This document shows positions 16,617 to 26,170 of a DNA stretch of 64,000 bases, piece after piece. The notes under the pieces are model-generated. The model saw only the letters and a list, made by a program, of their open reading frames with translations. It was not told the origin of the DNA and ran no database searches. Position 1 is the first letter of the stretch. Every line of letters starts with the position of its first letter. The stretch lies in the NCBI RefSeq assembly GCF_900129215.1, contig NZ_FQUQ01000007.1, positions 186,001-250,000 of the forward strand, given 5' to 3'. Position numbers and translations under genes: made by a program. This DNA is from Pedobacter caeni (GTDB lineage: Bacteria; Bacteroidota; Bacteroidia; Sphingobacteriales; Sphingobacteriaceae).

Positions 16617-19600
16617 ATGAACGACAATTACGGGCTTTTAATTTCAAAAGTGAATGAATTTACGCAAAAGTTTTACCTCAATAAACTCTTGCGTGGAAGT
16701 ATTTATGCTGCCGCAGTATTGTTGGCATTGTACCTTTTTCTGTTTCTGTTTGTCTATTATGCCCATCCGGGAACTACAGTAAAAACGATCCTCTTTTTTG
16801 CCTCTCTTGCGGTTTCAGTTTTCATTATTGGAATCTGGATCATCATCCCGGCGCTCTCCTATTTCAAACTCAGTAAAAACCTCAGCATTGAACAAGCCGC
16901 CACACTGATCGGGGAGCATTTTTTCAATGTTAAAGATAAACTGTTGAATACCCTTCAGCTAAAGGCCCTTGCGGATAAAAATCCGGAAAGCAATATGCTG
17001 ATCATGGCTGGAATAGATCAGAAGATCCAGGAGTTAAAGCCGATTCCCTTTACCAGTGCCATTCAGCTCAATGAAAACAGAAAGTACCTGAAATATTTTC
17101 TGGCTCCCCTATCTGTTATCGTCCTGATCGCTGTTATTGCCCCTTCAATTTTAAAGGAAGGAACCAATAATTTTGTGCAGTACAACAAAGAAATTTTACC
17201 GAAAGCGCCATTTAACTTTGAACTGCTAAATCAGCGCTTATTGAGTTCTCAGGGCGATGACCTGACTTTAAAGCTAAAACTTACCGGAAATGAGATCCCT
17301 CAGGAAGTGTATATTTCTGATGGTCTGAACACTTACAAATTAGAAAAGGAAAACAACAGCCGCTTTCAATACACCTTCAAGAACCTTCAGAAAAACAAAG
17401 AAATCCGTTTTTCTGCCGGGGGATTCAGCTCTGTCCCTTACCTCATTGAAGTAAAGCCAAGGCCTTCTGTGATCGGGATGACTGCCCACCTGCGTTATCC
17501 GGCATACCTTGGCAAGAAAGAAGAAGTGATTTCCAATGCCGGCGACTTGCTTTTACCTCAGGGGACTGTGGTGACCTGGTCATTAAAAACAGAAAACAGT
17601 GACCAGCTCCTCTTCATGCTGGGACAGCAATCCCACCTGCTGTCTGCCCGGAATAATACTTTCGAATTCAGCAGCAGGATCCTGAAAAATACAGATTACC
17701 GGGTAAGCCCAAAAAACAAGTATATCAACAGCAAAGACTCTCTCGTTCACCAGATCGGTGTCATTGCGGATGAATATCCGAACATCTCTCTTACAGAGAC
17801 CGCTGATTCTTTAAGTAGTAAAGCCCTCTATTTCTCCGGAAACATTTCAGATGACCATGGCTTTAGCGCGTTGAAATTCACTTATACGGTCTCTGAGAAT
17901 GGCAAAATTAAAAGCAGGAGCAGTCAGTCTATTCCCGTAAAAAAGGCACAGCAGGAAAATGCATTCTTTCATTTCTGGAACCTCAGCCAGGCAGGAATTA
18001 AGCCCGGGCAACAGCTGGAGTATTATTTTGAAGTTTCAGACAATGATGGTGTAAATGGTCCCAAGACCACTAAATCTGCCATTAAAACATATGAGCTTCC
18101 TTCTCCGCAACAGGTGGCAGAGAAAATCAACCAGGGAAGTCAGGCCCTGAAGCAAAAGATGGAAAAAGCCATTAAGCTGGCCGGTACTGTTGAAAAGGAA
18201 AGTAAGAAGCTTGGAGAAACCCTCCTTGATAAAAAACAACTGAATTTCGACGATAAAAAACAAGTTCAGCAACTGCTGGACAAGCAAAAGCAGCTGGAAG
18301 AGGCCGTCAAAGAGATCAAAGAACTGAACGAAAAAAACAGTTTTGAAAAGGAAGAAAACAACGCATTAAAAGAAGAACTCATTGAAAAACAGAAAAAAAT
18401 AGATGAGCTGTTTAACCATGTTCTGGACGAAAAAACCAAAGCTTTACTGGAAAAACTGCAGAATTTAATGGACCAGAACAATAAGGATCAGACGCAAGAT
18501 GAGCTTTCCAAGATGCAGATGGATAATAAATCGCTGAAAAACGAACTCGACCGAATCCTGGAACTTTATAAACAACTGGAATTCGAGCAAAACCTTCAAA
18601 ACAACATCGATCGTTTAAATGAGCTTTCTAAGGATCAAAAAGAGCTTTCAAAGCAAAGTAAAGATAAGAACAGCTCCATAAACGAATTGAAAAAACAGCA
18701 GGAAGAGCAACGTTCTGCCTTTGAAGAAATCAGAAAAGAACTGGATAAAATAAAGGAAAAAAACGAAGCACTGGAAAGGCCTAATCCTTTTCAGAATCCG
18801 GAAAAAGACGCGAAAGATATCCAGCAGCAACAAAAGGACAGTAAAGACAATCTGGATAAAAACAACCGTCAGAAAGCTGCAGAAAACCAGCAAAAAGCAG
18901 CTGAGCAAATGGAAGAAATGGCTAAAAAGATGAGCGATATGCAGCAACAGTCGGAGGAAATGGAAAACAACCTCAATGTACAGGAGCTGCGCCAATTGCT
19001 GGAAAATCTCTTAAAAACCTCTTTTGATCAGGAAAAAGTAATGCTTGACCTGAGAAAAATCAGCAGTAATGATCCGCTTTATACTTCCAATGTACAGAAG
19101 CAAAGGAGCATAAAAGACAATATGAAAACCATTGCCGACAGCCTGTTTTCATTGAGCAAAAGAGTCCCGCAGATCGAAAGTACAGTAAGCGAGGAAGTAC
19201 AAAAGATCAATTTCAACATGGACAAAAGCCTGGAGAACCTTGGAGAACGGAATACCTCGGCTGCAAATAAGAACCAGCAATACACGATGACTTCCATCAA
19301 CAACCTGTCGCTGATGCTGAATGAAGCCCTGGAACAGCTGCAAAAGATGAATAAGAATTCGAGTGGGAGTGGTAAGGGAAAGAAACAAAGCATGAAACAG
19401 TTGCAGCAAATGCAGCAACAACTGAATAACAACATGCAAAAGGCCCGCGAACAAATGCAAAAAAATGGCAACAAAGGCAGTGTTCCCAAAGGGCAGATGA
19501 CGGAAGAATTTGCCAGGATGGCTCAGCAGCAGCAAATGATCAGAGAAGCATTGCAAAAGATCAACAGGGAAGACAATAAAGACGGAAAAGGTGGTCTGGG

Positions 19601-19928
19601 AAATCTGAATCAAATGATCAAAGACATGCAGTCGACAGAATCAGAACTGGTAAATAAGCGTCTGGAACAGGAAACGATGAACAGACAGAAAGATTTATTA
19701 ACCAAATTACTGGACGCAGATCAGGCACAAAGGGAACAGGATCAGGATTCAAAAAGAGAAAGCAAAGCCGGAAAAGACCTGGCGCCTTCCTATCAAAAAA
19801 TGCTGGATAAATTCAAGAAACTGCAACAAAACGAGACGGAATGGATTCAGAAATTACCTCCCAGCCTGAACTACTATTACAAAAATAAGATTGCAGAATA
19901 TTTTAAATTGCTAAATTCGGCCCGATAA
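16617..19928 (+). CDS. DUF4175-family membrane protein with giant coiled coil
   Basis: An 1103-residue protein with three hydrophobic segments near the N-terminus (about 28-48, 57-80 and 152-172). A beta-rich region follows (about 190-500). Then comes a very long Lys/Glu/Gln-rich region (about 500-1080) predicted to be coiled coil, with several glutamine-rich stretches. DUF4175 proteins are typical of Bacteroidota and have no established function. The layout suggests a membrane-anchored protein with a large elongated domain. It is followed 4 bp later by ybeY, so the two are probably co-transcribed. Confidence 0.8.
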   Translation: MNDNYGLLISKVNEFTQKFYLNKLLRGSIYAAAVLLALYLFLFLFVYYAHPGTTVKTILFFASLAVSVFIIGIWIIIPALSYFKLSKNLSIEQAATLIGEHFFNVKDKLLNTLQLKALADKNPESNMLIMAGIDQKIQELKPIPFTSAIQLNENRKYLKYFLAPLSVIVLIAVIAPSILKEGTNNFVQYNKEILPKAPFNFELLNQRLLSSQGDDLTLKLKLTGNEIPQEVYISDGLNTYKLEKENNSRFQYTFKNLQKNKEIRFSAGGFSSVPYLIEVKPRPSVIGMTAHLRYPAYLGKKEEVISNAGDLLLPQGTVVTWSLKTENSDQLLFMLGQQSHLLSARNNTFEFSSRILKNTDYRVSPKNKYINSKDSLVHQIGVIADEYPNISLTETADSLSSKALYFSGNISDDHGFSALKFTYTVSENGKIKSRSSQSIPVKKAQQENAFFHFWNLSQAGIKPGQQLEYYFEVSDNDGVNGPKTTKSAIKTYELPSPQQVAEKINQGSQALKQKMEKAIKLAGTVEKESKKLGETLLDKKQLNFDDKKQVQQLLDKQKQLEEAVKEIKELNEKNSFEKEENNALKEELIEKQKKIDELFNHVLDEKTKALLEKLQNLMDQNNKDQTQDELSKMQMDNKSLKNELDRILELYKQLEFEQNLQNNIDRLNELSKDQKELSKQSKDKNSSINELKKQQEEQRSAFEEIRKELDKIKEKNEALERPNPFQNPEKDAKDIQQQQKDSKDNLDKNNRQKAAENQQKAAEQMEEMAKKMSDMQQQSEEMENNLNVQELRQLLENLLKTSFDQEKVMLDLRKISSNDPLYTSNVQKQRSIKDNMKTIADSLFSLSKRVPQIESTVSEEVQKINFNMDKSLENLGERNTSAANKNQQYTMTSINNLSLMLNEALEQLQKMNKNSSGSGKGKKQSMKQLQQMQQQLNNNMQKAREQMQKNGNKGSVPKGQMTEEFARMAQQQQMIREALQKINREDNKDGKGGLGNLNQMIKDMQSTESELVNKRLEQETMNRQKDLLTKLLDADQAQREQDQDSKRESKAGKDLAPSYQKMLDKFKKLQQNETEWIQKLPPSLNYYYKNKIAEYFKLLNSAR

Positions 19929-19932
19929 TTCA

Positions 19933-20379
19933 ATGATCATGAGCAAACCTGCAATTCATTTTTTCACCGAAGACCTTAGTTATACCCTTAAAAAGAAGAC
20001 CATTCTTAAGGCCTGGATCAAGTCGGTCATAGAAAATGAGGGATATGCTTTACGGGAGCTGAACTTTATTCTATGCTCAGACGAATATTTACTGCGTATA
20101 AACCAACAATACCTGAATCATGACACGTATACCGACGTGATCACTTTTGATAACTCAGAAGAGCTTAAAATGATTGTTGGTGATATTTTTATCAGTCTGG
20201 AACGGATTCAGGAAAATGCAAAAGAATTTAAGCACACTGTTGCCGATGAATTATGCCGCGTAATGGCACATGGGACCTTACATCTGCTGGGTTATAAAGA
20301 TAAGGGTAAGGCAGCAAAAACCCTCATGACGGAAAAAGAAGATTATTATCTGGCCACTTTGAAAAGCCAACAGCAATAG
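19933..20379 (+). CDS. ybeY: Endoribonuclease YbeY (rRNA maturation factor)
   Basis: Zinc-dependent RNase needed for 16S rRNA 3' end maturation and ribosome quality control. The 148-residue protein shows NHDTYTDVITF and GDIFISLER and the metal motif HGTLHLLGYKD. His113 and His117 are kept; the third ligand position has Asp123 instead of the usual His, as in other Bacteroidota copies to my knowledge. The start may be the ATG at 19933 or 19939. It follows the DUF4175 gene by 4 bp. Confidence 0.93.
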   Translation: MIMSKPAIHFFTEDLSYTLKKKTILKAWIKSVIENEGYALRELNFILCSDEYLLRINQQYLNHDTYTDVITFDNSEELKMIVGDIFISLERIQENAKEFKHTVADELCRVMAHGTLHLLGYKDKGKAAKTLMTEKEDYYLATLKSQQQ

Positions 20380-20561
20380 GTCCTTCGTCAGGTTTCATCT
20401 TATTTCTCTGATCATACAATCCCACTTCATGGCTGTTGATAGGAGTATACCGCCTGTTCGTCGAAGTTAATGCCATGATGGTCTAATGAATAACACTTCA
20501 TTGAAACGTTTTCCATAAAACAGCGTCTTATGATCAAACCAATTCACCAAAACCGGATATC

Positions 20562-20681
20562 ATGAAAACGACAATAAAAAAAATTATGATGGGCACTGTA
20601 GCAGTAGTCATCCTTACAGGAACAAAATTCGGAACAAAATCTGCAGAAAGAACCGCTCCTGTAATGCATGCGGTCAAGTAA
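20562..20681 (+). CDS. Possible 39-residue exported peptide (orphan or remnant)
   Basis: ATG at 20562 opens a 39-codon frame whose first 20 residues look like a signal peptide: a basic start MKTTIKK followed by a hydrophobic stretch. The remaining 19 residues are polar. Many Sphingobacteriaceae proteins begin in this way, so it may be a genuine small secreted peptide or the surviving 5' end of a lost gene. No recognisable ribosome binding site precedes it and nothing homologous is adjacent. Confidence 0.35.
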   Translation: MKTTIKKIMMGTVAVVILTGTKFGTKSAERTAPVMHAVK

Positions 20682-21078
20682 GCTGACTTATTAATTCCCC
20701 TTACCTTAATCCCCCTACCCATTTCTTTTCATTTCAATTTGGCTAAAGAACACTAAACTAAAACCTTAGTTTAATACATCCCTGATTCTCTTTCACCTCA
20801 ATTGCCCGCTTTGATCTGAATGCCCGTTTATATTCTACCTCAGCCTACATCCTGGCGACTGCAACTCTTAACTGACCTCTTCAGGAAACAACCCGGAGTG
20901 CTGCCGGCAATCACAAATCATAGGCTAAGCCCTCTCCGGTATCTCCCAAAAAAGTTCGGGAATGTCCAGCTTAACTGCCCTGATCAGATAAGGACCGGAG
21001 GAAGAACCAACATGGTCATGATTTGATAAAATACTTACATGTTCAATAGGCTCAACTATATACCAAAGAATTATTGCT
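20682..21078. other. Non-coding stretch before the ABC-F gene
   Basis: About 400 bp without a credible gene. It contains an 8-bp inverted repeat with a 4-nt loop (20754-20773, TAAACTAA / TTAGTTTA). A 68-codon frame inside (20820-21026) has no recognisable features and is probably chance. Nothing else was identified. Confidence 0.5.
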
Positions 21079-21086
21079 TACTTTTG
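21079..21086 (+). promoter_or_regulatory. Candidate -7 box of the ABC-F gene
   Basis: TACTTTTG matches TAnnTTTG exactly, 38 bp before the TTG start. No TTTG/TTG is present at the right distance upstream, so this is a partial promoter match. Confidence 0.4.
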
Positions 21087-21124
21087 TAATAATTTCTTAT
21101 CTAAAATATCGTTAAAAACAGACT

Positions 21125-22984
21125 TTGAGCACACTAATTGCAGCCGAAAACTTAGGCCATGCTTACCATGATGAATGGCTATTTAAAAATTTAACCCTGG
21201 GGATTCAGCCCGGACAGCGCGTAGCGTTGGTTGGTATAAATGGTGCAGGAAAAAGCACCTTATTGAAATTACTTGCCGAAAGGTTTTCTCCATTGGAAGG
21301 CAAAATTGTAAAGAACAAATCCGTTAAAATCGGATTCCTGGATCAGGAACCTTCCTTCCCTGACGGCTACTCAATAAGCGACTTTATCTTCTCTCTCGAA
21401 AACAAACAGCAACAGCTGATCAAAGAGTATGAAGAACTGATTGAAGATCCGAACCCGGATGAGAAAACATTAAACCGTTTGTATGAAGAACTCAGCGAGC
21501 ATAACGCCTGGGAATATGAACACGAAATAAAAACGATTTTAAGCCGCATGGGAATCAATCATCTTCAACAGAAGATATCTACCCTATCCGGCGGGCAGAA
21601 GAAGCGTCTGGCGCTTGCTAAATTGCTGATAGAGGATCCTGAAATCTATGTATTGGATGAGCCAACGAATCACCTGGACATTGATACCATCGAATGGTTA
21701 GAAAAATTGCTGACTTCCGGCAACAAAACTATATTGTTAGTTACACACGACAGGTACTTCCTGGACAATGTATGTAATACCATCGTAGAGCTGGACAGGG
21801 GTAAAATCTACAATTATAATGGCAATTATGCCTACTTCCTGGAGAAGAAATCAGAGCGCGAGGCCGCAGACGAAAGCACCTTTCAAAAAAATAAGAATCT
21901 CCTGAAAAAGGAATTGGAGTGGATGAGAAGAATGCCTGCAGCACGTACAACTAAATCTCAGTCAAGAATTGATGCTTTTTATGATTTAGAGAGTAAAACA
22001 AAGCAAAGGTCTGATAATCAAAGTGTTACTTTAAATGTAAAGATGGCACGTCAGGGAAATAAGATCCTGGAACTAGACCATATCGGCCAGTCCTTTGATG
22101 AGAAAAATATCATTAATGATTTCTCCTACACTTTTAAGCGTGCCGACAGAATTGGTTTAGCCGGTAAAAATGGAACTGGAAAATCAACGCTATTGAATAT
22201 CATCACGGGCTTCTTAACTCCTGAAAAGGGAAAAGTGAGTACTGGTGAAACTACCGTTTACGGATATTATAAACAAGGCGGTCTTGCTTTCAATGAAAAA
22301 GAAAGAGTAATTGATATTGTGAAATCTGATGCCGAATATATAAAAATGGCAGATGGTCAGACGATATCCGCATCGCAATTATTAACTCTGTTCCTCTTCC
22401 CTCCCAAGAAGCAACATGGCATGGTAGAGAAATTAAGTGGCGGAGAAAAAAAGCGGCTACACCTGATGAAGGTCTTAATGCAAAACCCGAATTTCCTAAT
22501 TCTGGATGAGCCTACAAACGACCTTGACATTGATACATTAAATGTTCTTGAAGAATTCCTTGAGAATTTCCCTGGTGTATTAATTCTCGTTTCTCACGAC
22601 AGGTACTTACTCGATAAAATGAGTGAGCAATTATTTATTATGGAAGGCAATGGAGAGGTGGCCATTTATAATGGTAACTATTCCGAATACAGGATTAGTT
22701 TAGAAACACAAAAGGATAAAGTTCCTGTAAAAGCTAAAGAAGCTCCTGTACAAACGACTCAGAGCAGCACCAAAAAATTAACATTTAAAGAGCAAAAAGA
22801 ACTGGAAGATTCAGAAACAAAAATTGCTGAACTGGAAACAAAAATCCAGGAACTATCCAATGCCCTTTTAACAATTGATAGTGCAAACTATTTAGCCATT
22901 CAGGACACCTCAAAAAATATTGAAAAACTAAATGAAGAACTGGAACAGGTAACTGAACGCTGGTTGGAATTATCCGAAAAATAA
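21125..22984 (+). CDS. ABC-F family ATPase (Uup-like)
   Basis: A 619-residue soluble protein with two ABC domains and no membrane segment. First Walker A GINGAGKST (37-45), signature LSGGQKKRLALAK and D-loop LDEPTNHLD. Second Walker A GKNGTGKST, signature LSGGEKKRL and LDEPTNDLD. The linker has basic residues (WMRRMPAART), and the C-terminus (about 550-619) is a coiled coil as in Uup. ABC-F proteins act on the ribosome; Uup-like members are linked to ribosome function and DNA transactions. The start is TTG at 21125, since the protein begins at its conserved N-terminus and no ATG is near. Confidence 0.93.
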   Translation: MSTLIAAENLGHAYHDEWLFKNLTLGIQPGQRVALVGINGAGKSTLLKLLAERFSPLEGKIVKNKSVKIGFLDQEPSFPDGYSISDFIFSLENKQQQLIKEYEELIEDPNPDEKTLNRLYEELSEHNAWEYEHEIKTILSRMGINHLQQKISTLSGGQKKRLALAKLLIEDPEIYVLDEPTNHLDIDTIEWLEKLLTSGNKTILLVTHDRYFLDNVCNTIVELDRGKIYNYNGNYAYFLEKKSEREAADESTFQKNKNLLKKELEWMRRMPAARTTKSQSRIDAFYDLESKTKQRSDNQSVTLNVKMARQGNKILELDHIGQSFDEKNIINDFSYTFKRADRIGLAGKNGTGKSTLLNIITGFLTPEKGKVSTGETTVYGYYKQGGLAFNEKERVIDIVKSDAEYIKMADGQTISASQLLTLFLFPPKKQHGMVEKLSGGEKKRLHLMKVLMQNPNFLILDEPTNDLDIDTLNVLEEFLENFPGVLILVSHDRYLLDKMSEQLFIMEGNGEVAIYNGNYSEYRISLETQKDKVPVKAKEAPVQTTQSSTKKLTFKEQKELEDSETKIAELETKIQELSNALLTIDSANYLAIQDTSKNIEKLNEELEQVTERWLELSEK

Positions 22985-22995
22985 ATTCATCGTCT

Positions 22996-23036
22996 AAACC
23001 GTCCTTGGGTTTTTAGCTAAACCTTCAGGACGGTTT
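22996..23036. repeat. Two-tier hairpin after the ABC-F gene
   Basis: A perfect outer stem of 10 bp (AAACCGTCCT, 22996-23005, with 23027-23036) encloses a second 5-bp stem (GGTTT / AAACC). It starts 12 bp after the ABC-F stop. There is no T-run after it on either strand, so it may end or protect the transcript but is not a textbook terminator. Confidence 0.5.
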
Positions 23037-23178
23037 AAATAATCAGCCGCCTGCCAGCTTTCCAGCATTGATTCATCTCCGGCTTCTCCGAAAAAACATT
23101 TCAAACAAGAAATACGTTTAAATCGTCTCCGGATTAAAATCTAAATTATGATACTGGTGGATGAAGGGAAAATTTTAA

Positions 23179-23439
23179 ACTGAATTTTCTTCGTTATCAA
23201 AAAAGAAAATCAAGGTATCCCCTACCCCAGCAGACAATTCAGGCGATCAAATAAAATCTCTTTTTTCAAAGATTCGCCAGAGCAAAAGAAATGGATTAAA
23301 AGCCTTTTACAAAAAGATGGGCTTTGCAAACAAAGCGACTGGAGTTTACTCCTCTCAACATAAAAAGATCAATTTTGATCTGATGACTGAAAAGCTAAAT
23401 ATTAAAGCGATCGTAAAAACAAATGCTTTTTTAGATTAG
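23179..23439 (+). pseudogene. Start-less open frame, possible gene remnant
   Basis: An 86-codon open frame closed by TAG at 23437-23439 but with no ATG, GTG or TTG in its first half. The first ATG (23317) would leave 40 codons. It encodes a lysine-rich polypeptide with the stretches SLFSKIRQSKRNGLKAFYKK and INFDLMTEKLNIK. In AT-rich DNA a frame of this length is unlikely by chance but possible. I recognise no family. It may be the 3' part of a decayed gene. Confidence 0.25.
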
Positions 23440-23582
23440 TAAAAACTTCATTTTTTTAAAGCAATTTTTAAAATCAGCCAGAACGGTCCATTTGGAAATT
23501 GCGATGTTCTTTTAATTATTGAAAATCAATTCCTTTTTTTAGGGCTGCTAGGTTTAGGAGATCAGTTAAAAGATTTCAACTC

Positions 23583-24000
23583 ATGAAACCGTCATAAACA
23601 TCCCGCTTACAAAAAGCACTGCTGATGAATTCATAATCGAGATGCCGGGTTAACGAGTTCCGGCTATGCTCAGGGAATTAAGATAAAGTCTGATAAAAAT
23701 AATTGTATTCCAATGAAGCGATCATCAGCAGATCTTTTTACAAATAATGAATCCGGATCATGAATACCATAAAAAACAATAAATGTATCCTGATGAAACC
23801 AACATCACCAAACAATGCAAACAATAATGAACCAGGGCTTGAGTTCATTAAATACCCTTAGAAAAAATAAATATGTACTGATGAAACCATCATGATCTTA
23901 CCGATCACACAACGAAATGAATACAAGATCATGATAGCTTCATAGCCGTTGAAAAACAAATGTATTCCAATGAAATAACAGAACGAATATTTAATCGTTC
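23583..24000. repeat. Degenerate tandem array of about 80-90 bp units
   Basis: The block (A)AATGTATyC-n-ATGAAACCATCA recurs with ATGs at 23713, 23793, 23881 and 23970, spaced 80, 88 and 89 bp; a weaker unit begins at 23583. Between the blocks, AAYAATGAA and GATCATGA motifs also recur. Units diverge strongly from one another. Two units happen to read as short open frames of 16 and 22 codons, but the others hit stops at once, so I treat the array as non-coding. It lies between the ABC-F gene and the parS pair. Confidence 0.55.
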
Positions 24001-24062
24001 AATTGATACAAAACAACAAATTAAAAGAGCTCAAAATTAGCGCGTCTCCTCTAATAATTGAC

Positions 24063-24070
24063 TAAATTTG
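24063..24070 (+). promoter_or_regulatory. Candidate -7 box before mnmG
   Basis: TAAATTTG matches TAnnTTTG exactly but no -33 element is found at the right spacing. If used, the mnmG transcript would start close to the first parS-like site and carry both sites in its leader. Confidence 0.3.
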
Positions 24071-24075
24071 ACCAT

Positions 24076-24091
24076 TGTTCCACGTGAAACA
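24076..24091. other. parS: parS-like centromere site 1
   Basis: TGTTCCACGTGAAACA is identical to the well-known Bacillus subtilis parS 16-mer bound by the chromosome partition protein ParB (Spo0J). It is in the intergenic region 73 bp before mnmG, a gene that is origin-proximal in many bacteria. No parA or parB gene lies in this window. Confidence 0.88.
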
Positions 24092-24118
24092 ATTGGATTT
24101 AACAGAGCGCATGTAAAG

Positions 24119-24134
24119 CGTTCCACGTGGAACA
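24119..24134. other. parS: parS-like centromere site 2
   Basis: CGTTCCACGTGGAACA holds a perfect 14-bp palindrome (24120-24133) and matches the parS consensus core. It lies 43 bp, start to start, from the first site, about four helical turns. A close pair like this supports a real ParB loading site. Confidence 0.85.
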
Positions 24135-24164
24135 TAGATATAATGAGATATAAAAACACAGGTA

Positions 24165-26027
24165 ATGTTTAAAGAATATGATGTTATAGTTGTAGGTGCC
24201 GGGCACGCTGGATGTGAAGCTGCCGCTGCCGCTGCCAATCTGGGATCTTCGGTATTGCTGATCACCATGAATATGGAAACCATCGCACAGATGAGTTGCA
24301 ACCCTGCAATGGGCGGTGTTGCGAAAGGTCAGATTGTGAGAGAAATTGATGCAATGGGTGGGTACTCCGGAATCATCAGCGACAAGACTACACTACAATT
24401 TAGAATGCTTAACCTATCCAAAGGTCCGGCGATGTGGAGCCCAAGAGCTCAGAATGATCGCAAAAGATTTGCTGAAGAATGGAGACTTGCTTTGGAGCGC
24501 ACACCCAATGTAGACTTCTGGCAAGACATGGTGAGTAGTTTAGTGATTAAAAACAACACGGTAATTGGAGTAAAAACTTCCCTGGGTATCGAGATCAAAG
24601 GCAAATCTGTTGTCCTTACAAATGGTACTTTCCTCAATGGCCTAATCCATATCGGAGAGAAAAAATTTGGAGGAGGCAGAACTGCGGAAAGAGCCGCAAC
24701 AGGAATTACCGAGCAGTTGACAGAACTCGGTTTTGAAGCCGGCAGAATGAAGACAGGTACCCCACCCCGAGTTGACGGAAGGTCTCTGAATTATTCTTTA
24801 ATGGAAGAACAATGGGGCGATGAAAATCCAGGACGATTCTCCTATACCAATGTAGAGCGTCCAACGGAACAGCGCTGCTGCTGGATCACCTATACCAATT
24901 CTGAAGTACACGAAACACTGAAAGAAGGTTTTGAAAAATCCCCAATGTTTACCGGCAGGATCAAAGGTCTCGGTCCGAGATATTGTCCTTCAATTGAAGA
25001 CAAAATCAATCGCTTCGCAGAACGCGAAAGACACCAGATCTTTGTAGAACCTGAAGGATGGAATACCTGCGAAATCTATGTAAATGGATTCTCCACTTCC
25101 TTACCGGAAGACGTACAATACAGGGCACTCACACAAATTCCAGGCTTCGAGAATGCGAAGATGTTCCGTCCGGGTTATGCCATAGAGTATGACTATTTTC
25201 CACCTACCCAACTTGGTCTGACCCTGGAAACCAAATTAATCAGCAATTTGTTTTTTGCGGGCCAGATTAATGGCACAACAGGATACGAAGAGGCTGCTAG
25301 TCAAGGCTTTATCGCTGGAATAAATGCACACCAGAAAGTTAATGATCTCCATGAGCTAATCATGAAACGTTCTGAATCCTATATAGGGGTATTGATCGAT
25401 GACCTGGTTACCAAAGGTACTGAAGAACCTTACCGCATGTTTACCTCAAGGGCTGAACATCGTTTATTGCTTCGTCAGGACAATGCAGATATCAGACTCT
25501 CCCCTATTGGCCATGAGCTGGGACTGATCAGTGATGAACGCCTGGATATTGTCAAACAAAAAGTAGCCAACTCAGATGCCATCGTTGCCTTTGCAAAAAA
25601 ACAGGGTATAGAAATGACCGAAGCAAACGAAAAACTGGAAGCGCTTGGAACGAGCACACTGAATCAGAATGTAAAGATATTCAGCTTGCTTAGTCGTCCG
25701 CAGGTAGGCATAGAGGACATCAGAGAAATCAGCAAAAGCTTTAGAGACTATATCAGCACTTACGATAAAGAAACTGTAGAACAGGCAGAGATCAAAATTA
25801 AGTACGAGAGCTATTTTGAAAAAGAACAGGAGATTGTAAATAAAATGCAAAAGATGGAAGATAAAGACATCAATCCAAATTTTGATTATTCTCAATTGGT
25901 ATCTTTATCCAAAGAAGCCAGAGAGAAGTTATTGAAGATCAAGCCAAGAACTTTGGGCCAGGCATCAAGAATTTCGGGAGTTTCGCCTTCTGATATATCA
26001 GTTTTAATGGTTCATATCAGTAAGTAA
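24165..26027 (+). CDS. mnmG: tRNA uridine-5-carboxymethylaminomethyl modification enzyme, FAD subunit
   Basis: Partner of MnmE in forming cmnm5U34 on certain tRNAs. The 620-residue protein has the FAD-binding [10 protein letters not shown] (11-20), the CNPAMGG segment, the family motif [10 protein letters not shown] and the C-terminal helical MnmE-binding domain (about 555-620) ending LMVHISK. Length is typical. The parS pair lies directly upstream. mnmE is not in the window. mnmG (gidA) is often near the replication origin, which agrees with those sites. Confidence 0.98.
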   Translation: MFKEYDVIVVGAGHAGCEAAAAAANLGSSVLLITMNMETIAQMSCNPAMGGVAKGQIVREIDAMGGYSGIISDKTTLQFRMLNLSKGPAMWSPRAQNDRKRFAEEWRLALERTPNVDFWQDMVSSLVIKNNTVIGVKTSLGIEIKGKSVVLTNGTFLNGLIHIGEKKFGGGRTAERAATGITEQLTELGFEAGRMKTGTPPRVDGRSLNYSLMEEQWGDENPGRFSYTNVERPTEQRCCWITYTNSEVHETLKEGFEKSPMFTGRIKGLGPRYCPSIEDKINRFAERERHQIFVEPEGWNTCEIYVNGFSTSLPEDVQYRALTQIPGFENAKMFRPGYAIEYDYFPPTQLGLTLETKLISNLFFAGQINGTTGYEEAASQGFIAGINAHQKVNDLHELIMKRSESYIGVLIDDLVTKGTEEPYRMFTSRAEHRLLLRQDNADIRLSPIGHELGLISDERLDIVKQKVANSDAIVAFAKKQGIEMTEANEKLEALGTSTLNQNVKIFSLLSRPQVGIEDIREISKSFRDYISTYDKETVEQAEIKIKYESYFEKEQEIVNKMQKMEDKDINPNFDYSQLVSLSKEAREKLLKIKPRTLGQASRISGVSPSDISVLMVHISK

Positions 26028-26170
26028 AATATAATAACTTGATAATGAATTAGTTAGAAACAAAATATTACACTTTTTAACTGACTCATTTAAAAGAGAT
26101 ATAAGAGAGTTTTAATTTTTTTTAATGCTATCTATCAAAAACAGTAATAAATTAAACACAGCGCATATAA

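Noticed and set aside
20820-21026. 68-codon frame before the ABC-F gene
   Set aside because: No start context, domain or hydrophobic pattern; composition looks like chance translation of non-coding DNA.
23713-23958. Short open frames of 16 and 22 codons in the tandem array
   Set aside because: Equivalent positions in the other units are closed by early stops, so a conserved peptide family is not supported.
24062-24301. 79-codon minus-strand frame over the parS sites and mnmG start
   Set aside because: Antisense to the well-supported mnmG 5' end and to the parS pair.
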